Below, piece after piece: positions 7,449 to 13,895 of a stretch of 28,498 bases of DNA. The translations under genes and the position numbers were made by a program. Position 1 is the first letter of the stretch. Each line of letters opens with the position of its first letter. The notes under the pieces are model-generated. The model worked only from the letters and a program-made list of their open reading frames with translations. It was not told the origin of the DNA and made no database searches. The DNA is from a virus, in IMG/VR virus record IMGVR_UViG_3300050011_000100, positions 1 through 28,498 of that record; one strand, given 5' to 3'.

Positions 7449-7664
7449 GTGATCGCGGCTCCGCCCCCCGACGCCGAGCGCCTGCTAGGTGCTGTCGCCG
7501 AAGCCCTGAACGCCTGCCAGTCGGCCGGCATCGAAGTCAAGCTCAAGCACGGCGCGGTCATGTCGGAGTTCGGCTACGTGCTCCCCGTCAGAGACGGGTG
7601 GGTTGCGCGAACCCGCACCTACACCGAGTTCACCCCGGCACCGGGGGATGACGACGAGGAGTAG
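7449..7664 (+). CDS. Small hypothetical protein
   Basis: This 71-residue protein starts at a GTG (7449) after AGGGGG. It has a helix (DAERLLGAVAEALNACQSAG) followed by beta strands (IEVKLKHG, EFGYVLPVRDGWVARTRTY) and an acidic tail (PGDDDEE). A compact alpha-beta fold is likely. No family is recognised. It is followed 4 bases later by another small frame. Confidence 0.6.
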   Translation: MIAAPPPDAERLLGAVAEALNACQSAGIEVKLKHGAVMSEFGYVLPVRDGWVARTRTYTEFTPAPGDDDEE

Positions 7665-7667
7665 CCG

Positions 7668-7796
7668 ATGCCCGCAGGCTGGTTCACCGGCTGGGGTGAC
7701 TGGTTCGTTCCCGAGCAGCCGAAGCCCGGTCACTGCGCGCGCCGCTGGGGCCGGCTGGTCCTGACTTCAAGATGGTCATGCGGGGCGACGCGGTGA
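7668..7796 (+). CDS. Very small hypothetical protein (42 residues), possibly first half of a frameshifted gene
   Basis: The ATG at 7668 lies 4 bases after the previous stop. The product starts MPAGWFTGWGDWFVPEQPKP and then loses natural composition (many Trp/Arg) before a TGA at 7794. It overlaps a second frame starting at 7772. The natural-looking start and natural-looking second frame suggest one gene split by a frameshift between about 7725 and 7770. Confidence 0.4.
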   Translation: MPAGWFTGWGDWFVPEQPKPGHCARRWGRLVLTSRWSCGATR

Positions 7797-7951
7797 CCGC
7801 GCACGCGGACGGCAGCGAGATCGCGTCCGGTTTCCTGTCTGGTCTCGCCGACCGAAACCCGGACGCCGACCAGGCGCTAAGCCGCGCGGGCGACCGGTTG
7901 CGCACGGCCATCACGGAGCGCGCCGGTACCGGCCGGGAGCCGCAAGCGTGA
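7772..7951 (+). CDS. Small hypothetical protein (59 residues)
   Basis: The ATG at 7772 opens a 59-residue frame (MVMRGDAVTAHADG..., SGFLSGLADRNPDADQALSR) with good helical character and host-like codon use. It overlaps the next gene by GTGA (7948-7951). Its upstream frame is open back to 7700 and contains PAGPDFKMVM, so the protein may be longer, fused to the frame starting at 7668 by a frameshift. No ribosome site is evident before 7772. The function is unknown. Confidence 0.5.
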   Translation: MVMRGDAVTAHADGSEIASGFLSGLADRNPDADQALSRAGDRLRTAITERAGTGREPQA

Positions 7952-8304
7952 CCGACCCAATCGCCGTCTACGTGTCGATCGGCAACAGCGACGACAAACT
8001 GCCACAGGCCCGCTGGCATGAGTTCTGGGTGGAGTTCCGCCGCACGGTCGTCCACCACGCAAGCCAGGTCCACGGCGAGTGGCTGAGCATCGGGTGCGCG
8101 CCGTACCAGAACGCCTGCATCTGCCTTGAGTTGCCCGCCGGTAACGCGAACGGCCTGAAGATCGACCTGGCCACCCTGGCGGCCGAGTTCGGGCAGGACT
8201 CCATTGCGTGGGCTGAGGCGCGGACGGTGTTCATCAAGCCGGAGCGCACGGAGGACTTATGTCCCGCGTCTGCCCTGACTGTCTTAACCCGCTGCGCCCG
8301 GTGA
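7948..8304 (+). CDS. Hypothetical alpha/beta protein
   Basis: This 118-residue protein starts at the GTG coupled to the previous stop. It has strand IAVYVSIGNSD, helix ARWHEFWVEFRRTVVHHA, strand GEWLSIGCAP, CICLELPAG, helix IDLATLAAEFGQDSIAWAEA and strand RTVFIKPE. This regular fold resembles small actinophage proteins of unknown role. The last 15 codons overlap the start of the Tad2-like gene at 8259 by 46 bases, so the natural end may be a later extension. The two are likely co-expressed. Confidence 0.65.
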   Translation: MTDPIAVYVSIGNSDDKLPQARWHEFWVEFRRTVVHHASQVHGEWLSIGCAPYQNACICLELPAGNANGLKIDLATLAAEFGQDSIAWAEARTVFIKPERTEDLCPASALTVLTRCAR

Positions 8305-8621
8305 ATGAGTGCATCTGCGATATCGACGACGAAAGCGAAGGAACCGCAAGCATGGACTTCGGTCAGGCACTAGCTGCCCTCAAGAACGGCAGGCAGGTTG
8401 CCCGGCACGGCTGGAACGGCACCGGCATGTTCGTCGCCTACCAGGCCGGCTACCCGGACGGGATCGGGATCAACGCGAACACCGCGACCGCGACCGGCAT
8501 CCCGCAGGGCACCGTGTGCGTCTTCCGGCCGTACCTGATGATGAAGACCGCCGACGACGAGTTCGTGCCGTGGGTGGCGTCTCAGACGGACCTGCTGGCC
8601 GACGACTGGTTCGAGGTCTGA
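8259..8621 (+). CDS. tad2: Tad2-like anti-Thoeris protein (DUF2829) with N-terminal zinc knuckle
   Basis: Tad2 (DUF2829) proteins are phage anti-defence factors. They bind the signalling molecule made by Thoeris ThsB, so the ThsA effector is not triggered. Residues 32-120 match the family pattern closely: MDFGQALAALKNGRQVARHG then WNGTGMFVAY near the start, and PYLMMKTADDEFVPWVASQT then DLLADDW at the end. The residues before 32 (MSRVCPDC...CIC) add a CxxC...CxC knuckle not part of the usual short family. The ATG at 8259 has GAGGA just upstream; the ATG at 8352 (Met32) would give the core domain alone and has AAGGAA upstream, so both forms are possible. Its place between portal and MuF-like genes is a typical guest-gene slot. 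Confidence 0.85.
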   Translation: MSRVCPDCLNPLRPVNECICDIDDESEGTASMDFGQALAALKNGRQVARHGWNGTGMFVAYQAGYPDGIGINANTATATGIPQGTVCVFRPYLMMKTADDEFVPWVASQTDLLADDWFEV

Positions 8622-8640
8622 CCGCTACGGAGGCTGTCCG

Positions 8641-9615
8641 GTGCCGCTCCCTCCGCTGCCGTGCCTGCACTGCCCCCCTGACGGGTCGCCGTGCTCGAAC
8701 TGCGACGACGACGGAGACAGTACCCCGCCGCCGGTAGCCGAGGCCGCCCCCGCGATCGACCTGGGCAACCTGCAAGGCATCTGGGCGGACGTCTTCGGCC
8801 GGCAGGACGCCCTCTACGCCAAGCACGAGCGGAAAGCCCGCGCCGCATGGCGGAAGACCACAGCCGGGCTCGACCTCGCCGCCCTCGTGACCGCGTTCCG
8901 CCGCCACGCCCTCATGAACGACGACGGGCCCGCCGCAGGAACCGACTCCGACTCGCCCGAAGCCGCTAAGCGGCACAAGGCCGAGATCCTCGCCCTTGCC
9001 CGGTCGATGGCTTCCGGGTTCCTCGCCGGCGTCAACGACCAGCCTGATTACAGTCTCCTGCTCGCCGTGCTCACCGCCGCGCTCACCGCCGCGGCGGGCG
9101 AGGGAACCGCTGCGGCGCTCGCCGTGTCCGCCGCAGAAGCGGGCTACCTGGCGTTCGCCTGGGAGAAAGCCGCCCGCGACGGCAGGACCGCCCCCGACCC
9201 GGGAACGGTTAACGGGTGGCTCGCGAAGATCCTCGCCGGGGCTGTCACCGACCTCGCCCGGACACTGGCCGCCGGGGCGATCGCGGGCTTGTCCGCTGAA
9301 GCGATACTCAAGGCTGCGTCGAAGGTTCTCGCCGCAGGCCGGTCGGTGGCCGTGTTCGCGAACTATGCCATGACGGCGGCGGTCAGTGCGGCTGCCGCCG
9401 CTGCTTACGCGGCGCTCGGCGGCATTGAGCTGCTGGATTTTGTCACGGCGGGCGATGGCAGGGTTTGTACCGTTTGCGGCGCTTGCGAGGACAACAGCCC
9501 GTACAGCATCGCGGACTACCCCGGAAGTCAGCATTCGAGATGCCGCTGCCAGCCGGTCCCTTCCGCAGGCATGACGCTCCCCTTCGGCGCATTCGCCGCC
9601 TACCTCCTGTCCTGA
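8641..9615 (+). CDS. MuF-like minor head protein
   Basis: MuF/SPP1 gp7-type proteins are minor capsid components that interact with the portal and enter the head. The C-terminal part has the family signature: DFVTAGDGRVCTVCGACEDN, then PYS..DYPG..H..CRC (Cys276, 279, 282, His298, Cys301, 303), a metal-binding fold. The N-terminus has an extra Cys-rich stretch (CLHCPPDGSPCSNC). Residues about 100-260 are Ala-rich helices, unusually hydrophobic between 130 and 165 and 235 and 262. The start is a GTG at 8641 with ACGGAGG 6 bases upstream. Position after portal and before protease/scaffold fits. Confidence 0.85.
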   Translation: MPLPPLPCLHCPPDGSPCSNCDDDGDSTPPPVAEAAPAIDLGNLQGIWADVFGRQDALYAKHERKARAAWRKTTAGLDLAALVTAFRRHALMNDDGPAAGTDSDSPEAAKRHKAEILALARSMASGFLAGVNDQPDYSLLLAVLTAALTAAAGEGTAAALAVSAAEAGYLAFAWEKAARDGRTAPDPGTVNGWLAKILAGAVTDLARTLAAGAIAGLSAEAILKAASKVLAAGRSVAVFANYAMTAAVSAAAAAAYAALGGIELLDFVTAGDGRVCTVCGACEDNSPYSIADYPGSQHSRCRCQPVPSAGMTLPFGAFAAYLLS

Positions 9616-9639
9616 CAACCCGAACAGGAGGAACGCCCC

Positions 9640-10077
9640 GTGTCCAACCTCTACCCCCGCTCCCGCGTCCTGTGGACCCTCGCCCCCTCCGGCCTCGGAA
9701 CCACCATCGCCGGGTCCGGGAACTCCGGCGGATGGCAAGGCTTCCCGCCGGGCCAGGACGTGCCCCCGCTCGACTTCGCCGCCTCCATCGACCTCCGCGA
9801 CATACAGGACGTGGCGCTGTTCGTGAACGTCGGTGCCATCACCAGCACGCCCGCGCTGGTGGTACAGCTCGACTTGTTCGACGACGCCGGGAACATGTAC
9901 GCGCAGGTCATGAAGACCGCCACCCTCTCGGCCCCCGGGTCCGCCGCCCCCGTGTATGCCGGCATCCACGGCGGTTCCGCCTCCTCCTACCTGGTCCTGC
10001 CGTCCTGGGGCCGCGTGTCGTGGACCTGCACGGGCGGCACCGTCACCGGCACATCCATTTTCCTCTACGGCCGGTAA
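9640..10077 (+). CDS. Beta-rich putative virion protein
   Basis: This 145-residue protein starts at a GTG behind AGGAGGA, a strong site in keeping with high expression. Predicted structure from composition is nearly all beta: VLWTLAPSG, VALFVNVG, ALVVQLDLFDDAG, YLVLPSWGRVSWTCTGGT and SIFLYGR. This fits a jelly-roll or Ig-like decoration or fibre protein. It sits with a second beta-rich gene between the MuF-like and protease genes, where capsid accessory proteins are common. No named family is recognised. Confidence 0.65.
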   Translation: MSNLYPRSRVLWTLAPSGLGTTIAGSGNSGGWQGFPPGQDVPPLDFAASIDLRDIQDVALFVNVGAITSTPALVVQLDLFDDAGNMYAQVMKTATLSAPGSAAPVYAGIHGGSASSYLVLPSWGRVSWTCTGGTVTGTSIFLYGR

Positions 10078-10114
10078 CGGACCGTCCGCCTGAACCCCGG
10101 AAAGGGGCCGAACC

Positions 10115-10453
10115 ATGCCGCAGCGTTCACCCGTCCTTTGGCACGCGAACTTCGACGACCACGGCAACTCCACCGTCGCCGAGGCGACCGCCGCGATCGC
10201 CGGCAACGCAGCGTCCACCACCGTCGTCAAGGCGGCCGGGGGCCGCCTGATGATCGTCGTGGTCACCGCCGCCGGCACCTCGACGGCCACCACCATCTAC
10301 GACAGTGCCAGTACCGGCACCGGCACCATCCTGGCGGTCATCCCCGCGACGACCGCTGTCGGCACGCAGCTCACCATCAACCTCCCCGCCGCGGTCGGCA
10401 TCACGGTCGTTCAGGGCGCGAGCAGCGTGGGCCTCACCATCGGGTACAACTAG
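10115..10453 (+). CDS. Small beta-rich putative virion protein
   Basis: This 112-residue, Thr/Ala/Val-rich protein has alternating strands (RLMIVVVTAAGTSTATTIYD, TILAVIPA, QLTINLPAAVGITVVQG, VGLTIGYN), as seen in trimeric phage surface proteins. The start ATG has GGAAAGGGG upstream. Its TAG stop overlaps the TAG of the convergent nuclease gene in the tetranucleotide CTAG (10450-10453). The role as decoration or stabilising protein is inferred from composition and place. Confidence 0.6.
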   Translation: MPQRSPVLWHANFDDHGNSTVAEATAAIAGNAASTTVVKAAGGRLMIVVVTAAGTSTATTIYDSASTGTGTILAVIPATTAVGTQLTINLPAAVGITVVQGASSVGLTIGYN

Positions 10454-11688
10454 GCCGCTTTCACGCCGCCGACTCCGGGCCAGTTGTCGGCGATGTCAAG
10501 GATCACCGGCAACGCGGCGATGTCGTAATACTCGCGACCCCAGACGGGCGAGAGTCCGCCATCCCGCAAGCCGGATTGAACGACCCTCTCAAGGGTGGCC
10601 GCATCCGGAAGGCCGGTCATCGTCCTGATGATCCGGGCGTACCCGCGCCTCTTGTGCTCCGCGAGTCGCTGCCTCGGATCGTTTGTGGTGATGCCGAACT
10701 TCACCCGGTTGGCATCGTCGTTCGCCACGACGTAGAAGATGTCCCATTCGCTGTGTGTGCAGTACCGGCAGATTCCCTGCCCCCCGCCCACGGGTCCGGG
10801 GCGGGGAATGCACAGGTGGCCGGCCTTGCAGATGACGCGGTGCGGAACATCACTGCCAAGCCACCGGGGTTCGATGACGAGCCCCCCAAGCGCGGAGACG
10901 CGATCTTTGAACGCCTGCCACACCTGTTCGGGTCCGCGCCCGGCGCAGACCGCGCACGGGCTGCCGCCTCGCGTGACCGTGATCGGATGGGCCATTGTGG
11001 TGTGGCCGTTGGCGCAGATGATCCGGTGCAACTTCCGGGCTCCGAGCCATGCGGGTTCGACCACTCGGCCTCCGAGCGCGGCGATGCCCTCGCAGAATGC
11101 CTGCTCAGTTACGGCAGGATCCTTGCCTGCACAGGTCAGGCAGACGCCGTGCCCCTTGTTGACGTCGCTCGGACGCGGGCGGCACTGGTGACCGTTCGCG
11201 CAGATGACACGGTGCGGAATCTTTGCGCCGAGCCATGATGGTTCAGTGACAAAGCCGGCGACTTCGGCGATCCGCTCGCGGAACGTCCGCTCTGCTGTGG
11301 AGGTGTCGTTTCCGGCGCAGGTGCGGCAGATGCCGCCTCGCGACTGGACGTCATTCGGTCGCGGAGATGACTCGTGACCGTCCTTGCAGATGATCCGGTG
11401 CGGAGTCTGACATCCAAGCCATCCGCCTTCGACGACGACCCCGCCAGCCTCGGTGACCCGCTGCTGGAATGCCAGCCATGCGGTCTTCGGGTCCTTGCCC
11501 GCGCACGCCCGACAGAGACCGCCGCCGCGCCTTAGCCGGGCGGGCATCGGCGTCACTTCGTGTCCCACCTCGCACGTGACGCGGTGCGGCGTGTTGACCC
11601 CGAGCCACTCCGGCTCGATCACTTGACCGCCAAGCTCGGCTACCCGATCGCGGAACTCCTGCCACGCCACCGCCGGGGAGCGCTTCAT
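10450..11688 (-). CDS. GIY-YIG-type nuclease with five tandem zinc modules (putative homing endonuclease)
   Basis: This 412-residue protein has residues 8-317 made of five consecutive 62-residue repeats. Each has a W/F helix start, GG-x-V-x-E-x2-WLG, then C-x3-GH ... GG-x-C-x2-C (zinc ligands at repeat positions 32, 36, 52, 55). The C-terminal domain (318-412) fits the GIY-YIG superfamily, T5orf172/MUG113-like branch: FYVV (318-321), VKFGIT (329-334), the R-rich helix PRQRLAEH, Glu367 (TLERVV) and Glu386 (GREYYD). The modules probably read DNA and the last domain cuts. The repeats resemble in logic the DUF723-type zinc modules fused to phage nucleases. It lies antisense between virion genes, coupled by ATGA to a small upstream partner. 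The zinc array and GIY-YIG fold are seen; homing is inferred. Confidence 0.85.
   Translation of the reverse strand: MKRSPAVAWQEFRDRVAELGGQVIEPEWLGVNTPHRVTCEVGHEVTPMPARLRRGGGLCRACAGKDPKTAWLAFQQRVTEAGGVVVEGGWLGCQTPHRIICKDGHESSPRPNDVQSRGGICRTCAGNDTSTAERTFRERIAEVAGFVTEPSWLGAKIPHRVICANGHQCRPRPSDVNKGHGVCLTCAGKDPAVTEQAFCEGIAALGGRVVEPAWLGARKLHRIICANGHTTMAHPITVTRGGSPCAVCAGRGPEQVWQAFKDRVSALGGLVIEPRWLGSDVPHRVICKAGHLCIPRPGPVGGGQGICRYCTHSEWDIFYVVANDDANRVKFGITTNDPRQRLAEHKRRGYARIIRTMTGLPDAATLERVVQSGLRDGGLSPVWGREYYDIAALPVILDIADNWPGVGGVKAA
10738..11667 (-). repeat. Five tandem 186-bp coding repeats (zinc modules)
   Basis: The five units encode exactly 62 residues each without spacers. Conserved positions are the WLG, PHR-[IV]-x-C, GH, GG-x-C-x2-CAG and D-P linker residues; the other positions vary strongly. 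Nucleotide identity is clearly lower than protein pattern identity, so the duplication is not recent. Confidence 0.9.
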
Positions 11689-11909
11689 CGCGGCGCGGTC
11701 AGGTAGCGCTCGACCTCGTCCATGTCAGCCAAGAAATAGTGCCGCCCGGGTGCCGGTGTCGCCGCTGGCGATCCACCGGCTGCCTCCATGCGGTACCGGC
11801 CGTAGTCCAAGCCGCGCGTGTCTCGCTGCGGCGATTTGACTAGCCGGAGTCCGCGCCGAGCGGCCATGCGGCGGAGGCGATTCTCGCGAACCTTCTCGTC
11901 CTGTTCCAT
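11685..11909 (-). CDS. Small basic actinobacterial protein, partner of the zinc-array nuclease
   Basis: This 74-residue protein has the pattern ENRLRRMAARRGLRLVKSPQ, then DYGRYRM...YFLADMDEVERYL. It is known to me as a widespread short family in actinobacterial chromosomes and mobile elements, of unknown function and often with a basic N-terminal helix. It overlaps the nuclease start by 4 bases, so the two are translated together. A likely leaderless promoter (TATGAT 7 bases before the ATG) drives both. It may help the nuclease bind DNA or regulate the cassette; that is inference from linkage only. Confidence 0.8.
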   Translation of the reverse strand: MEQDEKVRENRLRRMAARRGLRLVKSPQRDTRGLDYGRYRMEAAGGSPAATPAPGRHYFLADMDEVERYLTAPR

Positions 11910-11916
11910 GCTTCAA

Positions 11917-11922
11917 ATCATA
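11917..11922 (-). promoter_or_regulatory. -10 element (TATGAT) of a leaderless promoter for the nuclease cassette
   Basis: On the minus strand TATGAT lies 7 bases before the ATG at 11909. This is the spacing at which transcription would begin at or next to the start codon, as is common in actinobacteria. No convincing -35 hexamer and no ribosome site are present in the AT-rich 30 bases upstream. The same 55-base gap carries the plus-strand ribosome site of the protease gene. Confidence 0.55.
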
Positions 11923-11964
11923 CCCGAATCTATGCCCGGATACATGCCGGGAAGGGGAGGTGCC

Positions 11965-13749
11965 GTGGCTAAGACGATTGCCACCATCACGGGCACCGCC
12001 CTCCGGCCGGGCGTGTCCGCTAACAAGCGCTGGTACAAGCCGGAGCATGTCGCCGAAGCGGTCCGCAAGGCGCAGGAGCGGATCAAATCCGGCGACAAGC
12101 CGATGGTCATGCTGACCTTCCACGGGGCCGATGACAACTCCCAGTTGATCGCAGCCTCGATGTCGGGTGCGTCCCTTAACGAGCGCGGCGAGATGGACTT
12201 CACGGCCGGGATCGTGGATACCCCGGCCGGGTGGGACATCGCCTGGCTCGCCGACACGTCGGACGGCAAGCCGGCGCACCTGAAGAACGTCTCGATTCGC
12301 GGCTACTGGCTCGGCAAGGTCCGCAAGGAGCGCGGCCCTTCAGGCGAGATGGTGGAGACCGCTGACGGGGTCGTTCTCGACGGCGTTGATTTCACCCGTT
12401 CGCCCGGAGTGGCCGGTGCGGAGATCAAGACCTTCGCCTGGGCGAATGGCGGCGCGACCGAGACGACTGAACGAGTCGCGATCACTGAGAGCGCGGAGGC
12501 GAGCGTGACCATCACCGAGGAAACGGCACCCGGGCAGCAAGGCGTGCCCGAGGGGCTGGCGGAGATGCTCGCGCCGCCGCCTCACGTCCTTGAAAACGGG
12601 ACATGCGCCACCTGCGCGCAGGTCGCGGAAGGCGGCAACGCCCCCGGCAACGGCGACAAGCCGTTCGGGGATGTCCCCTATGCCGACCCCGGCTACCAGG
12701 CGGACAAGAAGAAGCGGTACCCCGTCGACACGAAGGCCCACGTCAAGGCCGCGCTCGGCTACCTAGCACAGAAGTCCAATGCGGTCAAGTACTCGTCGAC
12801 TCAGCTCAAGCGGGTCAAGAGCAGGGTCATGGCGGCGGCGAAGAAGTTCGGCGTCACCGTGTCCGCCGAGTCCGCCGGGTGGACGTTCGACGCCCCGGTG
12901 CAGGTCGGCGAGGCACTGGCCGAGCACATGGGCATCCCGTCGTGCGCGGGCTCGTGGTCCGTCCGCGCATCTAACGGCCCGGTCGACATCTGCCTGTCCT
13001 CGTACAGCGTGGACCCCGAAGACCTCGACGTCATCCTCCGTGCCGCCGCCGACGCCGCGTGCAAGGCACTGGCGGCGCTGGACCCGGACATGGACGGCGA
13101 CGTCGACGTGCCCGGCGTCGGCGCCAACAGCGACCCGAACGGCGACGCGGGCGAGTCCGCGGCCGAGGGCGAGCAGGAAACAGAAGACCAGGCAGCCGGT
13201 CCGGCCGCCGCGACAACGGAAACGGAGGGTTCCATGACGGAGCCTGCCACCCCGGCGGCGGAAACCGCGCCGGGAATCGACCCCAAGGCTCTCGCTGAGG
13301 CGGTCGCCGGCATTCTCGGCGCCCGCGATGAGGCGAAGGCCACCGCGAAGCAGGAGAAGCGGGCCCGCAGGGCAGCCGAGGAGGCCGCCGCCGCGAAGAC
13401 CGCGACCGAGACCGCCAAGCCCGCCCCCGCCACGGTCGCCGAGACCGACGACCAGCGCCGCGCCCGCCTTCAGGCGGTCGTCGACGCCCAGTTCGCCACG
13501 GCGGCCACAGCCGAGGGCCTGTCCGCCGTCAAGACCGACGAGCAGCTCGTCGCCGAGATGCTCGAGGAGCGCATGATCCCGCTCCGGCAGGCACGCGCCG
13601 AGGGCGGCGGGGTTCAGCGCAAGGGCATCGCCCAGCTCGAGGCCCTCGCCGACGCCCCCGGTGTCAACGCGAAGCTCTCGACGGCGAGCAATGAGGAACT
13701 GGCCGCGCTGGCCGGTGCCGCGTTCGGCTCCCACGCCGGCCGCCGCTAA
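11965..13749 (+). CDS. Capsid maturation protease fused to scaffolding protein
   Basis: This 594-residue protein starts at GTG 11965 behind GGGGAGGT; earlier in-frame starts would overlap the antisense gene and give unnatural residues. Residues about 5-160 resemble prohead proteases, with candidate His53 (MLTFHGADD) and Ser110 (HLKNVSIRGYW) and the closing VDFTRSPGV. Residues about 239-297 (ADPGYQADKKKRYPVDTKAH then VKAALGYL...) fit DUF6582. Residues 325-400 include a Cys-containing region and the Asp-rich DPDMDGDVDV. The last 170 residues are Ala/Glu/Lys-rich helices with a basic C-terminus, typical of scaffolds. An internal ATG (13234) with its own ribosome site may make scaffold separately. 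Position ahead of the capsid gene is standard. Confidence 0.85.
   Translation: MAKTIATITGTALRPGVSANKRWYKPEHVAEAVRKAQERIKSGDKPMVMLTFHGADDNSQLIAASMSGASLNERGEMDFTAGIVDTPAGWDIAWLADTSDGKPAHLKNVSIRGYWLGKVRKERGPSGEMVETADGVVLDGVDFTRSPGVAGAEIKTFAWANGGATETTERVAITESAEASVTITEETAPGQQGVPEGLAEMLAPPPHVLENGTCATCAQVAEGGNAPGNGDKPFGDVPYADPGYQADKKKRYPVDTKAHVKAALGYLAQKSNAVKYSSTQLKRVKSRVMAAAKKFGVTVSAESAGWTFDAPVQVGEALAEHMGIPSCAGSWSVRASNGPVDICLSSYSVDPEDLDVILRAAADAACKALAALDPDMDGDVDVPGVGANSDPNGDAGESAAEGEQETEDQAAGPAAATTETEGSMTEPATPAAETAPGIDPKALAEAVAGILGARDEAKATAKQEKRARRAAEEAAAAKTATETAKPAPATVAETDDQRRARLQAVVDAQFATAATAEGLSAVKTDEQLVAEMLEERMIPLRQARAEGGGVQRKGIAQLEALADAPGVNAKLSTASNEELAALAGAAFGSHAGRR
13234..13749 (+). CDS. Scaffolding protein from an internal in-frame start
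   Basis: Inside the protease gene an ATG at 13234 is preceded by GGAGGG (13224-13229) with a 4-base spacer, and it is in frame. The 171-residue product starts MTEPATPAAETAPG and covers exactly the helical scaffold part, ending in the basic ...AAFGSHAGRR. This is the arrangement of lambda C/Nu3, where protease and scaffold share a C-terminus. The motif and domain border are seen; use of the start is inferred. Confidence 0.55.
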   Translation: MTEPATPAAETAPGIDPKALAEAVAGILGARDEAKATAKQEKRARRAAEEAAAAKTATETAKPAPATVAETDDQRRARLQAVVDAQFATAATAEGLSAVKTDEQLVAEMLEERMIPLRQARAEGGGVQRKGIAQLEALADAPGVNAKLSTASNEELAALAGAAFGSHAGRR

Positions 13750-13847
13750 ATCCGCTTCCCGCTTCACCTGTTCAGCCCGCTTAACCATCCTGGCCGCCAG
13801 CCGACCGCTGGTGCTCGAAGGGCAGAAATGGCCTCCCGCTGACCACC

Positions 13848-13881
13848 GAAGGCCCCGCCGTGTGCGGGGCCTTCCGCTTTC
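13848..13881 (+). terminator. Strong hairpin terminator directly ahead of the capsid gene
   Basis: An 11-bp perfect stem pairs 13848-13858 (GAAGGCCCCGC) with 13864-13874 (GCGGGGCCTTC) around loop CGTGT, followed by CGCTTTC. It sits 15 bases ahead of the capsid ATG's GAGGAG ribosome site. No clear promoter lies between, so it may be partial or act as a processing/stability hairpin for capsid mRNA. The rest of the 13750-13895 gap shows nothing else. Confidence 0.7.
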
Positions 13882-13895
13882 CCAGAGGAGACCTC

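Noticed and set aside
8470-10296. 608-residue minus-strand open frame
   Set aside because: It is antisense to the MuF-like and beta-rich genes; Arg/Gly/Val-rich composition is typical of a GC-rich shadow frame. No motif or start site is recognised.
10738-11667. CRISPR-like or recent DNA tandem repeat
   Set aside because: The 186-base units are coding repeats with diverged nucleotide sequence and no spacers; they are protein modules.
12763-13788. 341-residue minus-strand frame opposite the protease-scaffold gene
   Set aside because: It is Gly/Arg/Leu low complexity, mirrors the Ala/Glu-rich scaffold codons and has no ribosome site.
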